Shown one piece after another: positions 31,101-42,700 of a DNA stretch of 64,000 nt. Position 1 is the first letter of the stretch; each line of letters starts with the position of its first letter. The notes under the pieces are model-generated. The model saw nothing but the letters and a program-made list of their open reading frames with translations, was not told the origin of the DNA and searched no databases. The stretch lies in contig JAEHOE010000169.1 in assembly GCA_016858145.1 (NCBI GenBank), positions 62,001 to 126,000 on the forward strand, read 5' to 3'. The translations under genes were made by a program, and so were the position numbers. The DNA comes from Edaphochlamys debaryana (Eukaryota > Chlorophyta > Chlorophyceae > Chlamydomonadales).

Positions 31101-33518
31101 CGTACCGCGGCTGGAGACCGCTCCCAGCAGTCGCCACCGGTGCGCTAGCTCCAGGGCTAGGGTTTCCGGCCATCGGCCGAGTAGCGTTTGCCGCCATCCC
31201 GGCACCCAGCTCCGACGGGGCTGGCGCGACGCCTCCAGCCCCTTCCGCTGTGCCGCTTCCAGGTAGCCGCTGCCGCGCGCTTGGGTCCTGCCGCTCGCCG
31301 CTTGCATCCGCATCCATCCCCACATCCTCCACCGCAACGCCGCCGCCAACCTCCATCCCAGCGGCCGTCGTCCCAGCCGCAGCACCAGCTGCCGTACGAT
31401 GACTATCGTATTCGTACGGCTGCATGACTGACAGAGGCGCCAGCAGCGCTCTGTCCAGCAGCTGGTTGCGCGCCGCCGCCAGGAAGGCGATGCGGTGGCT
31501 GCCGGGCGTACGGCGCAGCGTGCCGCGCCGTACGACAGAGCGCGGCACGCGCAGCACGTCCAGCAGCGCCTCCAGAGCGTCCAGCCACACGGGCGTGGAA
31601 TCCGTGGATCCAGATTCGTATATCACGACCGCAACAGCGTGGTCCCCCTCGACCGGGGTGGGGGCCTCTCCAGTCTCCATGCCGCAGGGCTCAGGCGTGA
31701 CGTTGGCGGCGACGCGGGGGGCGGCAGCAGGGTGGAGTGCGCCCCCCGCGTGCTGCGCCGACCACCCCGCCCGCAGCATGCTCAGCAGGCGCAGCAGCTC
31801 CAGGCTCCAGAAGGGCATCAGCAGCTCCACCTGGGCGCGAGAGGTGTGGTGGGCAGAGGCAAGGGGACGAAAATCACTGGCGGGTAACTGTACTGGCGCG
31901 GACCACCACCTCCTTGAGCCCACGCCTAGCCTACGAGCCCAATCGCGGCCCCCGCCAAGATCCCCAGTCAGCCACGGTACCGTATCCAGCCTGCTGTGGG
32001 ACACCTCACCCACGCACGCCATGTCGTCCCCACCTGACGCAGGTTGGCGGCCACCAGGACGCACGGCCAGCCGCCCCCGGCACCCATGCCCCCGGCACCC
32101 ATGCCTCCAGCAGGACCCGGTGGCGGCGCCCGTGCCGCTTCCTCCTCCGGCAGCAATCTCCCCTGCGCTCGACTCAGGGGCCGCCACCAGGACCCATTGG
32201 CAACGGGCAGGGTGGGGTCGTGCGGGCACCGCACGCTGGGCCCCTGCGCCCGCACCGCTGCCACCAGCTGCAGCGCCGCCGGCAGCAGGGCCAGCGCGGG
32301 CGGCGGCAGCGCCGCCGCCACCTCCGCCAGCGGCGGCGGCGCGGGCGGCAGCAGCGCAAGCGCCGCCGTCAGCGCTGACGCCGCGGCGGCCTGGCGGCGG
32401 GGCGAGGCGGCGGCGAAGGCGCGCAGATGCCTTGCTCGGTCCAGGATGAGCTGGGCTGCAGCCTGGGGGGTTTATACGGTGACGGGCATAACGTTTGAGC
32501 CCTTGCCCCGGTTCTTATGCCAAGTAGGGGCCTCCTCCCAACAGGAATCCCTGATCCCAAGACCCCACAATGATCCTGAATCGTCACCCACCTCCCTTGA
32601 CGCCTCCAGCGGAACGCCGGCCCAGGAAGGCAGGCCCTCCTCGTCCGTGTCCCCTCCTCCGGACACCCCTGGGCCGTCCTCCGCTCCAGGCTCCTGCGGT
32701 CCCAGCCCGCCGGCTGCCGCCTCTTTCCTTGCAGCCTCTGTCCCGCCCAACGCCTCCGCAGCGACAGCGGCAGCAGCAGCGGCGGCCTCTCCTGTCGCCA
32801 GATCTCCCCCGGCGCCCGCCATCCCTCCTCGCCCCGCTGCGCCTGCGTCCATCGGCGGCAGAACGGCGCTCCCAGGCGCTGCCCGCGCATCTGCCGCCGC
32901 AACACCCTCGCCTCCTCCCGATGCCGTCGGCTCCATAAGCTCAGGGCCCCCGTCAGCTCCAGGCTCCTGGAGGCTGCCCCCTGGAGCCGCCCCCTCCCCT
33001 GCAACCGCCCCTTCCCCGCCTGCCGCGTCGGAGCCTACCCGGACGGCGTACACCCTGGAGCCGTGCCCGCCTGGCACGGCCCCGGTCTTGCCCCCGCCCG
33101 CTGCCCCCACCTCGATCCCACCGCTCCTGCCCTCCTCCTGCAGCGCTATCCGGCTGGCCTCAACGCCGTGCGCCGTGCTCTCACTGGCGCGAGCGCCGGC
33201 GCTGGCGGCGCCGCCTCCGCCAGAGCCCCTCAGCACCGCGGCCGTCGTCGGCGGCGGCAGCGCCGCGCGCAGCACCGTCAGGCCCGCCGCCGCCAGCACC
33301 ACGGCTAGGACCAGCGCCGCCGCCAGGGCCGCCGCCGCCACCGGCGTGCCGCCACCGCCGCCGTGGCCCTGCGCGCGAGCTCCGTCGCGGCCCGAAGGAC
33401 CGATTGGTGCGGCTGCGACGTCGAGGTTGAAGTGGACGTGCCGTGGCCCAGCGTTATTGCTGGCACGGGGGCTGCTGGGGCTGGAGCCGCTGCCGCCGCG
33501 AAGGATGCCGCCGGTCAT
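27087..33518 (-). CDS. CAP59-like (GT69) mannosyltransferase-domain protein, type II membrane
   Basis: Ten exons in transcript order: 33518-32592, 32462-32034, 31830-30423, 30221-30194, 30061-29650, 29515-29398, 29260-29188, 28807-28717, 28571-27433 and 27242-27087; about 1593 residues. One signal-anchor helix at 59-83 and a short N-terminal tail predict a Golgi type II protein. The catalytic domain carries CAP59-family marks in order: AARNQLLDRAL, RLVMLNDVYG (about 708), YDI(W)VARDVSG at the exon 3/4 junction, QCCWNGAAVLNA, PGECDASEISLLCDD and WVRLSYVPYH. Low-complexity inserts split it, and a 400-residue Pro/Ala tail with an (EP)n run follows before a conserved-looking end (VLCINLFPRSDVADFPRARM). 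Members transfer mannose in the alpha-1,3 linkage; the acceptor here is unknown. The exon 3/4 junction keeps frame only with a non-canonical splice, and the last intron uses a GC donor. Confidence 0.8.
28129..28186 (-). repeat. Hexanucleotide run encoding (EP)n
   Basis: About eight tandem GGCTCG units on the plus strand encode alternating Glu-Pro on the minus strand within the C-terminal tail of the glycosyltransferase. It is in frame and probably length-variable. Confidence 0.9.
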
Positions 33519-34026
33519 TTATGGCGCTTAGCTCGTGGTCGCAAATTGGTTGCTGTGCTTACGAACGCGGAGCTGGTGGAGCTGCTGATTTCCAGCGGCC
33601 TAACAGGTTTGGGTGTTGCGCTCGCGCCCCGTCCTCGTCCGCGCGGCGTTCTTGTGTGGGCGATGTCAGGGTCATAGGTCGGGTCGATGTCTGGAGTTGC
33701 CGGGCTGTGGCGACGGAAAAGACTGGAGTGCAGAGCTTGGGGGCCCGCGCGAGATGCGGCCGAGCGACCCGCGGGTTGGACTTGAGAGCCCGCGCGCGGC
33801 AACCCGAGTCGAGCTCATAGCGAAGCTGGCGCACATGTGCATTGCACGTAGCGCTACACGACCGGGCAGCTGGGGCCCGAGTTCGACCAGCCGTCAAACA
33901 CCACGCCGCGTGCTCCAGAGCCCTTCCCCCGCAGCTCACTGGTCTGGACGGGAGACTGAGCAACTACCCAACTTCAGCCCCCCCTACCTCCAGCCCTTAT
34001 ACCCTGACGCCAGCGCCCCCACAGTG
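33519..34026. other. Intergenic region between two minus-strand genes
   Basis: 0.5 kb holding the promoter of the glycosyltransferase and the 3' UTR of the 34027-35613 gene. No gene or clear signal was seen. Confidence 0.4.
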
Positions 34027-35613
34027 TCACAGCCACTCGGGCGGCACCAGCTGCGTGGAGCGAAGCACGAAGGCTCGCTGCTTGGCGGCCGCCTGCGCTG
34101 CCACCAGGCCCCGGCCGCCTACAGCCTCCGCCGGCCGCAGCTGCACTTTGCCGGCCCCTGCCTCTGCACCCGCCCCCACCTCCAGCTCCTCCTCCTCTGC
34201 GGCCAGCACCCACACACGCGGCCGCCCGCTGACCCAGCGCAGCGCACCTCGCCCTGCCCCGCCGGCCGCCGCCGGGCGCATGCGCTCGACCCACCCCGGC
34301 GGCATCTCCGCGCCGTACAGAGCCTGCAGCTGCGCCCGCCAACCGCTCCGTAACGGCCGCGCCGCCTCATCGTTCATGCCGTACCAACGGTCCAGCGACC
34401 GGCTCAACTGCCGGAAGACCGGGTCAGCCCAGTCCGGCCGCGCCGCCAGCGCCCACCGCCGGCCGCTGGCTCCAACCGCCAACTGCCCGTACCCCGCTGG
34501 CGCCACCCTCGCCCCCGCCGAAGCCCCTGCCTCTGCCCCAGGCGCCGCCGCCTTCAGGGTGAGGCCTAGGAGCGATTGCTGCAGCTCCCCCGCCGACGGC
34601 AGTCCGCCCAGGATCCGCGCGGTGCCTTCAACGGCAGCGGAACTTGCGGCGGGCCCGGCCCGGGCCCCGGCGGGGCCTGCCGTGGGCCCGCCGGGCCCCG
34701 CCGCCAGCATGCTGGTCAGACGGGCGCGGGCGGCCGCCTCGTCGGGGTACAACCTGGAGGCGAGAAGGATGATGCACGCGTAAGAATTGGTCTCAAGGGT
34801 CGAGTACAGAGCACCGGCGGATCAAGGGGCGGTTAGGGCACTGGCGGCGGTCTTCGCTTGCAAACCCACGAGCCCCATAGGCCCGGCTAGCGCCCCGGAC
34901 GCCCCCCGCGCACCTCGCATACGTGCGGTACTGAAGCTGCACCTGCACACGTGCGAAAGGTGCGGACAGCGATGACGGTGGAGGTGGGTCAGACTTGAGA
35001 GGCCCGACGGCATCTAGCAACGCCCACGGCTCCCTGCTGCTCCTGCATATCTTAGACATAACATACTTCAAGGTCGATGCACCGCCAAGCCATGAGACCC
35101 GGGGCCCACCTGGCGGGGGATGGTGTCGTACGGCTCCGAGGACAGGTCCACCGAATCCGCGTCCTCGGGGAGGCCCTCCCGCCGCCGCCGCTGCAGCTCC
35201 GCCTGCAGCTCGCCCCTGCTAAGAGGCCGCCGCAGGGCCCCGCCCCCGCCCCTGCCTTCCTTGGGTGCGCCCCCACCGCCCCCCAGCCAGCTGGGCAGCC
35301 AGCTAGCGCCCTGCTGCTTGGGCTCGAGCGCGGTCACCGACTCGAGGTACGCTTCGATGATGGGCTCTGGCAGCGCGTCAAGGCGCTGGGCAAAGAGATG
35401 GGGGACATCCGGTAGCGGGAGGCCTGGCTCCTCAGGCGCTGCGGCCGTGGGCGCGGTTGCGGGGCTGGCCGCGGGCACGCGTGGGGGCGCGGGGGCTGCG
35501 GCGCCAGTGGGCGCGGGGGTCGGCGCAGCGGGCGCTGGTGACCCACGAGCCGCCTCGCCCGGAAGCAGAGCCTGCAGCCTGCTTGACCATCCACCAATGT
35601 CGCTCGCTGCCAT
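34027..35613 (-). CDS. Hypothetical protein, three exons
   Basis: Exons 35613-35110, 34942-34914 and 34753-34027, GT-AG and in frame, give 419 residues. The middle exon is only 29 bases. The start MAASDIGGWSSRLQALLPG precedes a Pro/Ala linker. Conserved-looking parts are LPLPDVPHLFAQRLDALPE followed by IIEAYLESVTALEP, a basic helix rich in RRR, and a C-terminal segment with PDWADPVFRQLSRSLDRWYG followed by PGWVERM and VWVLAAEEEELEVG. No membrane span was seen. I do not recognise the family; the first residues could be a weak organelle presequence. Confidence 0.6.
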
Positions 35614-36408
35614 CGCGGTTGCCGTTACTTGTCGTGAGGTGCGCGTGCAGTTCAGGGCCGCCGCTACATGAACATCGCCGCGGGTTTGCGTTGACTGCTG
35701 GCGGTGGAGTGCTCAGCGAAGATATAAAACTATGCCAAACTGCTGACATATCAGCTTGCGGAGGGCGGGCGGGCCATGGACAGAAAATGGCATGCGGGAT
35801 CCGCGCGCGCGGGAGTTTGCCTCCCGGGCGTTCCAGACCGCGAGCCATACTCCTCGCCTTACTTGACGGCCTGCTCTACTCGATTCGCTCCTCCCGCCGG
35901 GCATCTGTCTCTGGGACGTCTCTGCTATACTCGTCCCGCGCTTCCTGAGTTGCGGCCGTCTCTCTCCCCTAAGGCAAAGTTGGAAGGCGATTCCACCCAA
36001 CCTCGCAGCTCAGGTCGACAGCAGCTGCTACCTGTAGAGCACGTCGGGGCGCCCCTCCGATTCCCGTCGTGCCGAAAGCGGTCCTGCACCTACGTGCGCC
36101 GCTGCATCCAGGCGCGCCGAGGCTTAAAGAGGGCGATACCTGTGCGGGAGGTGAGGCGCTCACGGGACACCGCGAAGCCAAACTGAGCCCACGGCTGCAC
36201 ATTGCACTCTCTCTCAGTGGGCCACCGCTGGGCCCGCGTCCAGACGAGTCACTCCGTTGCTGTGGCGACCGCCTAATTGCTTTCTGTGCACAGAAATTGG
36301 ACCCGCCTGCGACTGCATGCGCACAGGCTCACAAAAAGCCCCTGTCCCTGTCGATGGGGCGTTCGCAGGTCGGCTGCGAGGCTTGCCGCTCTCCCTTGCT
36401 GCTTCATC
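35614..36408. other. Divergent intergenic region
   Basis: 0.8 kb between the starts of the 34027-35613 (-) and 36409-37240 (+) genes, expected to hold both promoters. No coding exon is supported. Confidence 0.4.
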
Positions 36409-37240
36409 ATGGACGCTCGGAACGCTGAGGCAGAATCTCCGCGTTGCGCACAGGCTGAAGCCGTGCCGCGCGCCTTCCGTGCCGGCTCCGGGTCGGCCTT
36501 TGAGGCAGCCGCCCTCCAAGCTCAGGCGGTCCAGGCAGCGTCGATGTCACCGCGTGCCGCACGAGCAGGTGACACAGTGCGTGTACTGGCAGAAAGCGCG
36601 GTCAACACCAGCAAGGGCGCGTCGTGCAGCGGGGCAGGCCCGACGGCAGGAGCCCTGCAGGGGGTCTTCTCCTGCCTCAACCCGCCCACCACTGGCTCCC
36701 CCGCCGACGTGACGGCCACCCTCCGCACCTACTCGAGCTCCCAGTCCCTGACCACTCCTGGAAAGGTGCGCAATCATGGGTTGCTTCATGCCTGTCGAAC
36801 ATGGCTCTGCGTCGCCCAGTCGGGGCTCTTTCGAGGCCTCATCGCCTCATCATTGACCCCCGGCTGCCTTCAAACGCTCCATCCCTCGTCCCGCCCGCCT
36901 CATGACTGAACCTCCCCCCTTCCGCCTCCCCCTCCACCAGGTCAAGACCATGGAAGCCTTGCTCATGTCGCCCACTCGGCGCACCGCCAAGAAGCCGCAG
37001 GCCTGGCAGTGGACCTACGGCGCGGCCCCGGCCGTGCCCTTCCCCGGCGCGGGCGCCCCATCCTCCCGCCCCGGCGCCGCGGCGATGCTCTTCAAGCTGC
37101 CGCAGGCGGCGCCCTCCTCCCCCATGGCCTCGGCCAAGGCGAGAGGCGAGGCGGAGCCGCCCAGCCCCATGCAGCTGGGGACGCCCGTGGCGCTGGCAGC
37201 GGGCGGGCTGGTGCTGTCTGACCCCAGCGACCGCACGTGA
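36409..37240 (+). CDS. Hypothetical protein, two exons
   Basis: Exons 36409-36765 and 36941-37240, joined in phase 0 by a GT-AG intron, give 218 residues. The protein is Ala/Ser/Pro-rich and probably largely disordered, starting MDARNAEAESPRCAQAEA and ending LVLSDPSDRT. Short segments with more character are RTYSSSQSLTTPGKVKTME and RRTAKKPQAWQWTYG. No known domain, signal peptide or membrane span was recognised. An in-frame opening extends upstream of the chosen Met, so a longer N-terminus is possible. Confidence 0.5.
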
Positions 37241-38021
37241 TGGCAGGGTGGTCAGCAGCTCAGCACGGATTATGGATTCATCGGGAGGTTGGGGGCCTAG
37301 GTAGATTCTAGAGGATACGGTAGGTAGCCAGAGGATAGGTTGGTAGAGAGGCAAGGCAGATGAAAGAGCTGCTTAGTTACTGGCGCATGCGGGACCCGGG
37401 AGGGGGCCGTCGAGGCTGTATGGTAGGACTTGTGGCTGCCACTGCACCGCTCGCGGCGGGCAGCCCGTGCGCAACCGCACGGCATCTGTGCTCGCCTCTG
37501 CGATCACCCTTGATTGCCCAACTTGGACGCAATGCGGAGTGGGGGATTACTCGATTTACAGAGCTTAGCGGGTGCCGTGCGCACGCGGTGGGTGGTAGCA
37601 AACACGGACGAAAGGGCCCTGAGGAGCTTGTCAAGCTTATTGACTCATCCCGGTATAAATACATTGTACATGACGTTTAGCTGGCTGAGCCTTCCCAGCA
37701 AGGCTTGGGCTACAAGCGACCACCGTTTGCCCCAGCCCTAGCCTGCTGACGTGTAACTGTACCTTCTGAACTCCGTACCGGCTGTGAGCCGTCCGCCCCA
37801 TCGTTGCAACCGGCAGCATTGTAACCTCGATGAACACACGGCCTCGGAGTGCTGCCCCCTCAGCGCGTACGCATCATGTCACCAGGGTATCCCCCCACCC
37901 TGTGATCTCCCGGTCCTAACTTGAAAGGCGTAACCCAGTGCTCTGCAACCGAATCCTCGACTCCCTCACACCAAGCAAGAGCTCTGCGAATTGAAGCTCC
38001 CTTCTGTCTCCCCGCCGCTCT
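37241..38021. other. Convergent intergenic region
   Basis: 0.8 kb between two stops, holding both 3' UTRs. TGTAA signals lie on the plus strand at 37752-37756 and 37820-37824 (for the 36409 gene) and on the minus strand at 37560-37556 (for the 38022 gene), so the two transcripts would overlap tail to tail. Confidence 0.45.
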
Positions 38022-39129
38022 TCAGCAGTCCGCCCAGCAGTCGTCCAGGTCCAGAGATGAGACAGGGGCGTCCGGCAGCAGCTCGAGGGCGCCTCCGGGG
38101 AAGGATAGCGCTGGGGTCGCTCCTGCAGGCATCGTGGTCGCACGACACTGCAGCTCAGAAGTGCAGGTAAGGATGTGCTGGCGGGATGCAGAGTCGCCCT
38201 CTTGGGTTGGAGCCCCAGCTGCCACGGCGGAGCCCATCTGCAAACGGTCATGGGCAGGATGTGGCAGGCCAGCTCACCGCTCGGGCCTGGCGCCGCTTGC
38301 ACGAGGATGGGGGCCTCCTCGTCGCGGGCGGGGTCGCTGCCCTCGCCGTCGCTGGAGGAGCTGTCGTCGTCCTCCTGCGCGGGCGAAACAATGGGGTGGG
38401 ATAGTCTGGGCCTGGGCGCACACGCTCCGGGGCCCACCAGGCACTGGGCGCCTCACGGTCGCTCCGCTTTCCAAGGGAAGGTCGATCCGCTTTTGGGGCT
38501 GAGCCCCCGGCGCGTAGCGCCTGGCGCGGAGCGCCAGCCGGGGGGCTCAGCCCTCGTTTTCGGGTGGGGGGCTCAGCCCTCGTTTTCCGCCCCCGTGGGG
38601 GCGCCCCGCTTGTCAAGGGAAGGCTTCCATGGGACTGACAGCCTCAAGCAAAGCCATGTAGCGGTCCCGCTCTTACGTAAATGACGAAGTGGCTGGTCGA
38701 GCGGGTGCCGACAGCAGCCTTGAACGCAGCGACGCGCTTCTCTATGGCCGCGTCCCGCAGGCGCTGCCGCTCCGACTCGGCGGCCTGCCACCCAGGCCCC
38801 GCCAGGCGTTCCGCGGGCGCGTCGACCAGCGGCTCCGCCTTCGCCGGCACAGCGTTTTGCGGCTTGGGCGCTGCTTTCACTAGGCCGGCCCCCGAGGCCT
38901 TTGCGGCGCCGGCTGAAGCCTTGAGAGCGTTCGTGAGGTCGCCGAAGGCCCTTCGACTGGAGTGGGGCTGCAGCGCCAGGGGCTTGCCGCTGAGCGGCTT
39001 GCCGGTGGCACCCGAGCCGAGCCCAAGTCCAGACTTGAGCCCAGAAGCTCCAGCCTGGCCACCTCTAAGCTTCATTAGCCCGGCGCCGGCGCCGGCATTC
39101 TCGTCCGCGACGCGCGGGTGCGCGAACAT
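38022..39129 (-). CDS. Securin-like candidate protein
   Basis: Exons 39129-38677, 38374-38278 and 38122-38022, GT-AG and in frame, give 216 residues. The N-terminal half is basic and has a D-box-like motif RRAFGDLTN (59-67), matching the RRALGDLTN type of mitotic APC/C substrates except for Phe in place of the key Leu; DEN at 9-11 is the nearest thing to a KEN box. A helix (ERQRLRDAAIEKRVAAF) follows. The C-terminal half is acidic (EDDDSSSSDGEGSDPARDEE) and ends SSLDLDDCWADC. Size, basic-to-acidic polarity and the motif order resemble securins, which hold separase inactive until anaphase. Securins barely conserve sequence, so this stays a candidate; another D-box protein is possible. Confidence 0.5.
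38472..38623. repeat. Palindromic GC-rich insertion flanked by 10-bp direct repeats
   Basis: In the intron 38375-38676 of the securin-like gene. Arms 38495-38511 (GGGGCTGAGCCCCCGGC) and 38537-38553 pair as a near-perfect 17-bp inverted repeat around a smaller hairpin of GGCGC/GCGCC units. The right arm GGGGGCTCAGCCCTCGTTTT is then repeated directly from about 38567. The block 38482-38613 is bracketed by CAAGGGAAGG (38472-38481 and 38614-38623), which could be a target duplication. It resembles the mobile palindromic repeats known from volvocine genomes, but the family was not identified. Confidence 0.65.
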
Positions 39130-39744
39130 GTTGGCTTGGGGGTCTAGCAGTCTCGTCTAGCGCTTCACGTCCATCTGTCAGCTGTTTGATGGTTTGTGCA
39201 TCTTACCTTGTTATATGGTGTGGGGCATGAATGCCAAGCATGCAGGAGCGCACGGCAGGGTTCGCGCTGCGATGGCGAGTCGGTGAACGCGGCGCCTTCT
39301 AGCTGCTATAGCGTGACTAGGCACACGCGCCTCTTGCCATCTATTGTTTGGCGAACTGGATCCTGCGCAAAGCGAGGACTTGAGGAAACTAGGCAACCTG
39401 CGAAGGCCGTGACAGCCGCGTCGCCGGAGCCCGAAATGGACCACCCACAGCATTCTGAAGAGTTTATGGAAGCATCGGTGTCAGGCAAGAGTCTGGCTGT
39501 CTCGCACGAGTGCGGGGCAAACAAGCATTTCGCTCAGCCGCGCTCGCGTTGACGCAGGGAGCACTGGAGGAGCCAGCGCTCGAACCGGGACGGCATGGTC
39601 CAACTCGACGCGCCAGGTGAGGCCAGCTTGTGTTCACGACACGGCCGCTCTTGCACCCGGCCCCTGTTCCCGCCCCCCGCCCCGGCCCCAACCGCAACCC
39701 CAAACCCGGCGCCGCTGGCCCGCGTGTAGGTACCCGCGCGATAC
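39130..39744. other. Divergent intergenic region
   Basis: 0.6 kb between the securin-like (-) and augmin-like (+) gene starts. A short alternative first exon for the plus gene (ATG at 39595, donor GTGAGG) can be drawn, but its phase does not join the next exon cleanly. Confidence 0.35.
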
Positions 39745-42700
39745 ATGCAAGCCGCGAAGAACGCGGCTGTCCCTCGTGGGGAGGCAAACTCCCACGACCT
39801 ACTGGGTGGACGCGGTTCCAGCGTTGGCATTAGCTCCGTCGCCGCCACCCCGCTGCACTCCACACGGAGCATGCAGCTGCCCTCCCACGCGAAGCCTTCG
39901 GGCTCGCTGACCGCAAGGTCAGTCATCTCTCCCAACAGCCTTTCCCTGCCTCGTTGTGGCCTCAAGAGGAGGCGTCGCTGACTTGGGCTGTGCCGGTCGT
40001 TTCTTCCTCGACAGGAACTACGCGGGCCGGGAAGCGTTCAGCCCCAGTGCTGTCACCACCTTCTCAGCGGCAGGGCCCCTGCACCTGGGCATGCAGTCCG
40101 GCCCGACCAGCGAGCAGGAGGCGCGGAGGGAGGCGCTGCTCAGGTAAGCAATTGATGGCCCGGGCTAACCCGCGGCCCACGGCGTGACTCTGGGCTGCGG
40201 CTTGAAGAAGGGCGGGGCCTTTGGCGCTCTGGTGGTTTTCAGGGGCGGCCAGAGGGACTGATTCGAGCCCACGTGCGCGAGAGATAAACAGGGGGTATCT
40301 GTGCATGCATGCACCGACGGCGGCTGCTGCACCCCCAGCTTCCCGCCCGCGTGCTTGCCTGCTGCCTGGTAGGTACAAGGAGGCCAAGAAGGGGGGCGGG
40401 GGCGCCGCTGCGCCCACCGGCGCCAGCGGGGCTGCCACGGCGCGCGTGCCTCCTCTGGCCATGTCAGCCATGCGGGACGCGCAGGCCCACGCAGACGGCA
40501 GCCGCACCGCCCGCGCCACAGCGGGCACCTACGGAGGCAGTGGAGGAGGCGCAGCTGCCGCGGGAGCGCCCCTCTCCGCCCGCGTCTCGGGCCCCTACGT
40601 CGGCGCGCGAGCTGCCGGCAACGGGCGCACCGGTGCCACTGCAGCTGCACCTGGTGCCGCCGGCGCCGGCCAAGCCGCGGCAGGCGCAGTCCAACGAAGC
40701 GGCCAAAATGGCGGCGGGGCGGGCTACGGCGCGTCCCACGCGGCGCGGGCCGCCCCCGCGCCCCGTGTGATGGCCCCGCCCCGCGGCACCGAGCAGCGGG
40801 TGATGGCGGCGGCGCAGGTGCAGCTGCCAACGGATGCCGTGTGGGACGCGGCACAGGTGTGTGAATGACTGTCAGAGGAGAGCGCGGTCAGGCCACTGCC
40901 CAACGCCGGCTCTTACGGGTGTACCCTAAGGCATGCAGTCCGTGCAGTCCGTGCGGAAGCCGGGCCGGCAAACTGTGGTTTAGGGGGCGGGTTCTTGATC
41001 TCGCTGCTTCCACCCTACATCCCCCTTGCCGCGCAGGTGGCCCTCCCCGTCCTGGGGCCCGACGAGGCGGCTGCGCTGTCCACGCCCCTGTCCCGTCGCC
41101 TGAAGAGCCCGCTGCGGGTGAGGTTCAGGACGCGCTTGGGAGCGCGCCATCGGGGGGCAGCCGCTCGGACGTACAAATTCCGCATCCAATGAACCTGCAT
41201 CGTTCTTGGGACCTTCGCGAAACCGGCAGCTGTGACCTGTTTTGCACTCCCGCCCTGCTCCTCGCTCCCCACAGGGCGCCATGCCCACGGGCCCGCTGCC
41301 CGCCAACTTGTGGTCAGCCAAGGCCCAGCAGGCGCAGGCCCAAGGCCCGGCGCAGCCCGCCCCCTCGTCCATGCGCAGCCCGCCGCCGCCCAACAGCGCC
41401 CGCGGAGCGCCCATGGCCCAGGGTGGTGGGGCCGCGGGCGCTGTTGGCAACGACCCGTACGGCATCTACGGCGCACGTGCCGCATCCAGCATGGAGGCCA
41501 GCACGTCTGACACGGGTGAGTCGCACGTGCAAGACTTCTACCACCGGGACTGCCGGGCGCCGCCTTGACGGCATCGATGTGGGTCGGCGCGGCTTGTCCG
41601 GGCGGTCACACGAGATGTGAACACAAAGGAGTGGCTTCCGTTTATTTCCCTTACACCTTGGTCCTGAGCATTACGTAACCTGGCCCACCTCGCCTTGCGC
41701 AGGCGGGCGCTCCGTGCGCGACCAGATCAAGCTGATCAAGAACGAGGTGGGCCTGGCCGCACCCTGCTGTGCACCGTGAGGGGTCGGTCACCTTGGCCCC
41801 GGCCGTCTCGAGAGTCCTGCCAACTGCTCTCAGCAACTGTGCTTCCTCCATTTGCCCTTCCCCTTCCCCTTAGGAGCTCCTGTTCCAGCTTTTGCGGGTG
41901 CGTGCGGATTACGGGTCGGGCTCGAAACCCACGTTACCGTCAGGGCCTGGGCAGCACCGGGGCGCAGTCCGACAGTGCCCTCTTTGAGCTCTCCTCACGC
42001 CGTTGCGTCTGCTCGGTCCGCTCTTGCCTCACAGAAACAGCACCAGGCCGCCTCGAAGGCCAGGATTGACAAGGTGGGCCGACCAAATCCCTGGCTCTTA
42101 GCTCTGCGCGCTGCTTCTGTCTCGTATAGTCCTTGCAACCAACCGCAGGACATGCGCCCTCCTGTTGAATCCTCCTCTGCAAGATCCATCCCAACGGCCC
42201 CGCGCCGACCTCTTACCAACAGGTGTTGACCCTGCCCCCTACCGTATCCCGCACACACAGGGCCAGCGCCAGCTGTGCGCCTGCGCCCTGCTCCTGGCCG
42301 ACCTCCTGGCACAGAGCGCGGCCCTGGGTGCGGCGCGTAAGGCCGCCGAGGTACGGCAGCGTACGGCACTCACGGTCGCCACCCTGGTGCCGCTGCTGGA
42401 GCGGTGGAGTCAGGTGCAGGTGCGAGGGCGCGAATGCGGGCACGCTATGACTAGGCATTATGGCTCAGTTTCACGAGGACTACACAAGGTCTGTCCTCAT
42501 CTCCAGGTCACCCTGGCCTCCCCACCTCTGTCACTCCGTCACCGCCCCCGCCCACCCCCTGCCCAACCGCCCCTGCCCCGCCCCGCCCCGCCAGGACGCG
42601 CTGTGCCCCGCCACCCGCGAGGTGGTGGTGGCGCTGCAGAACGCCATGACCTCGCTGCCGCTCGTCAACGGCGCAGCGCTGGCCGGCGGGCAGGCGCTGG

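Noticed and set aside
32044..33531. 495-codon open frame on the plus strand
   Set aside because: Antisense to exons 1 and 2 of the glycosyltransferase; the minus strand has the signal anchor and phase-consistent splice sites.
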